DNA from: Sedimentisphaerales bacterium
GTDB taxonomy: Bacteria > Planctomycetota > Phycisphaerae > Sedimentisphaerales > SM23-30
Direction: 5' to 3'
DNA: 7,677 nt
Assembly (NCBI GenBank): GCA_030640865.1
Contig: DAOWIP010000374.1
Coordinates: forward strand, 1 to 7,677
The translations under genes and the position numbers were made by a program. The notes below the pieces were generated by a model. It was not told the DNA's origin, made no database searches, and saw nothing but the letters and a program-made list of their open reading frames with translations. This document shows, piece by piece, positions 6,276 through 7,677 of this stretch; positions within the stretch are counted from its first letter, which is position 1, and every line of letters starts with the position of its first letter.

Positions 6276-7091
6276 TTGTTTCACGAGACAGACCCACAAC
6301 GGATAATCAGAACCTTGACCGGTCAATTGGAAAGCGATCTGTTTCTGGGCGGCAGGTGGCTGCCGATCGGCCGGGTCGAAACTGTACAAACTCCAACAAG
6401 ACCAACAGGGATAACAAGGGCAACAAAAATGACCACCGCGCCAAAAAACGTTCGCGAAACACCACAATTATCAAACGCACAAATAAAAATTATCGAAGAG
6501 AAACGTCAACGCCTTACGGAAATAGCCGAAAAGGTGACTCAGTGCCGCTTATGTCAACTACACAGCCAACGGCATAATTCCGTAGCGGGCGAAGGTAATC
6601 CAGACGCGAGGCTCGTTTTTGTCGGCGAGGCGCCCGGCCAAACCGAAGACGAACAGGGTCGGCCGTTCGTGGGACGAGCGGGGAAACTGCTGACAAATAT
6701 AATCGACGCGATGGGACTAAAAAGAGAAGATGTATTCATCGGCAATATCCTCAAGTGCCGACCACCAAATAATCGCGACCCACAGGCCAGCGAGATAGCC
6801 GAATGTATTAATTTTCTCTACGAACAACTTGAGATTATCGAGCCGGAAATAATCGTGGCCTTAGGCGCTCACGCGGCACACACACTGCTAAATACGAATA
6901 CACCGATCGGACAACTACGCGGCCGTTTCCACGAATATCTGCCACATCCATTCGCCAAGCCGATTAAACTTATGGCTACGTATCATCCGGCCTATCTGCT
7001 GCGAAATTATTCCAAAGATAATCGCCTGCGCGTCTGGCAGGATATGCAAAAGGTATTACAGGAATTGAAACTGCCGATTCCAGGGAAATGA
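6276..7091 (+). CDS. udg: Type-4 (family 4) uracil-DNA glycosylase, [4Fe-4S]
   Basis: The product has 271 residues if it starts at TTG 6276, which has AGGA (6265..6268) seven bases upstream; an in-frame stop at 6264 rules out anything longer. An ATG at 6429 (residue 52) is an alternative with a weaker binding site. The catalytic region is typical: GEAPGQTEDEQGRPFVGRAG (117-136), NILKCRPPNNRDP (157-169) and HPAYLLRN (237-244). Likely cluster ligands are Cys90 and Cys93 (QCRLCQ), Cys161 and Cys177. The family removes uracil from DNA after cytosine deamination, starting base-excision repair. The first ligand cysteine in compact family members lies near residue 15; here about 75 extra residues precede it, with a segment (about 10-32) that looks structured and then a Thr/Pro/Arg-rich linker. 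The gene stands alone between a 330-bp repeat gap and a minisatellite. Confidence 0.92.
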   Translation: MFHETDPQRIIRTLTGQLESDLFLGGRWLPIGRVETVQTPTRPTGITRATKMTTAPKNVRETPQLSNAQIKIIEEKRQRLTEIAEKVTQCRLCQLHSQRHNSVAGEGNPDARLVFVGEAPGQTEDEQGRPFVGRAGKLLTNIIDAMGLKREDVFIGNILKCRPPNNRDPQASEIAECINFLYEQLEIIEPEIIVALGAHAAHTLLNTNTPIGQLRGRFHEYLPHPFAKPIKLMATYHPAYLLRNYSKDNRLRVWQDMQKVLQELKLPIPGK

Positions 7092-7097
7092 GTGGAT

Positions 7098-7163
7098 GAG
7101 TTGTGGGTGGTGAGTTGTGAGTTGTGGGTGGTGAGTTGTGAGTTGTGGGTGGTGAGTTGTGAG
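7098..7163 (+). repeat. 21-bp minisatellite, three perfect copies
   Basis: Three identical 21-bp units (7098..7118, 7119..7139, 7140..7160) are followed by the first three bases of a fourth. Each unit is three heptamers: GAGTTGT, GGGTGGT, GAGTTGT. The tract begins six bases after the glycosylase stop and is non-coding. A purine-rich tail (7161..7176) leads into the next gene. Confidence 0.9.
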
Positions 7164-7207
7164 AAAGAGAGAAAAGTGTGAACGATTACAAAGAAAGGAA
7201 TCTTGAA

Positions 7208-7677
7208 TTGCAGATTGACACTTTCGTATTAGGTGATTTTGAGACGAATTGTTATGTGGTCCGTTCCACAGCCCAAGTTAGAGAATGTCTGATTATTGAT
7301 CCGGGCTATGAGGCGGAACCAGTAGTGGAGTTTCTAAAGGAAAAAGACCTGGCTCCGAAACGAATCCTTCTGACACACGGCCATTGCGATCATATAGCCG
7401 GGATCGCGGCGTTACAGGAACATTTCGGCCCAATACCGGTCGGCATCTCATGCGAAGACGCCAAAATGCTTACCCACAGTCGGCATAATTTGTCGTTGCT
7501 GATGGGCCAACCACTTAAGTTTGCATCGCCCGACGAAGAGATCGCGGCCGGTGATGTAATCGAACAGGATGGTGTCAGGCTGGAAGTCCTGGCTACCCCC
7601 GGCCATACGCCCGGCTGTGTGAGTTTCTATTGCCGAGAGGAAGAAGTGATCTTTACCGGCGACGCCCTCTTTGCCGG
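7208..7677 (+). CDS. Metallo-beta-lactamase-fold hydrolase, glyoxalase II-like (3' end beyond window)
   Basis: The reading frame is open to the right edge, giving 156 complete codons. I chose TTG 7208 because AAAGGA (7194..7199) lies 8 nt upstream and the product then starts MQIDTFVLGDFETNCYVV, the family's usual beginning. GTG 7178 in the same frame would add 10 residues but has only a weak purine-rich site. Seen motifs: IIDPGY (29-34), the metal-binding THGHCDHIAG (56-65; His57, His59, Asp61, His62), TPGHTPG (130-136; His133 as a metal ligand) and TGDALFA (150-156; Asp152 as the bridging Asp). Known relatives hydrolyse thioesters such as S-lactoylglutathione, or related substrates, with two metal ions in the cytoplasm. 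The missing part should include the last His ligand. Whether the true substrate is a glyoxalase one is not decided by these motifs. Confidence 0.9.
   Translation, partial: MQIDTFVLGDFETNCYVVRSTAQVRECLIIDPGYEAEPVVEFLKEKDLAPKRILLTHGHCDHIAGIAALQEHFGPIPVGISCEDAKMLTHSRHNLSLLMGQPLKFASPDEEIAAGDVIEQDGVRLEVLATPGHTPGCVSFYCREEEVIFTGDALFA

Noticed and set aside
5818..6297. 159-codon minus-strand frame across the exporter end and following gap
   Set aside because: It reads through hairpins and the purine-rich tract, giving a Phe/Leu/Ser-rich low-complexity product; it has no motif and overlaps the exporter end.
7098..7163. G-quadruplex in the minisatellite
   Set aside because: Each unit has only one GGG and one nearby GG, with long gaps between units, so a stable three-tier quadruplex is not supported.

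Overview
This is a chromosomal fragment, probably from an uncultured Gram-negative-type (two-membrane) bacterium with many short repeats. The best guess is a Planctomycetota (Phycisphaerae-like) genome. That rests on the long repeat-rich gaps, a DegP/HtrA protease resembling the plant DEG9 branch, a type-4 uracil-DNA glycosylase with an N-terminal extension, and non-ATG starts. The lineage is an inference from general recall; no rRNA or other marker gene is present.

Layout. The left half is transcribed leftward. From right to left it holds a DegT-family PLP aminotransferase (3545..2427), a stand-alone zinc-dependent homocysteine S-methyltransferase (2354..1467), and a secreted HtrA-type serine protease with a PDZ domain that runs off the left edge (1149..1). 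The right half is transcribed rightward. It holds an MsbA-like ABC exporter (3810..5945), a type-4 [4Fe-4S] uracil-DNA glycosylase (6276..7091), and the first two thirds or so of a glyoxalase-II-like metallo-beta-lactamase-fold hydrolase (7208 to the right edge). The DegT and ABC genes diverge from a gap of about 260 bp.

The genes do not form one obvious pathway. The aminotransferase and the exporter could both serve the cell envelope: a DegT enzyme often makes an amino sugar, and an MsbA-type exporter moves a lipid or glycolipid. The other genes look like ordinary housekeeping functions.

Two things stand out. First, the exporter carries a periplasmic insertion of about 140 residues between TM1 and TM2, and this insertion reads as a PDZ domain; exporters of this class normally have only a short loop there. 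Second, every larger gap is packed with small hairpins. Four of them share a layout in which a perfect inverted repeat is followed by CTAC (GTAG on the minus strand), the hallmark of REP elements moved by RAYT (TnpA-REP) transposases. One hairpin of the array supplies the last two codons and the stop of the methyltransferase gene, and another REP is bracketed by a 16-bp exact direct repeat. A 21-bp minisatellite built from heptamers follows the glycosylase gene. No RNA gene, CRISPR array, insertion sequence or phage gene was seen.
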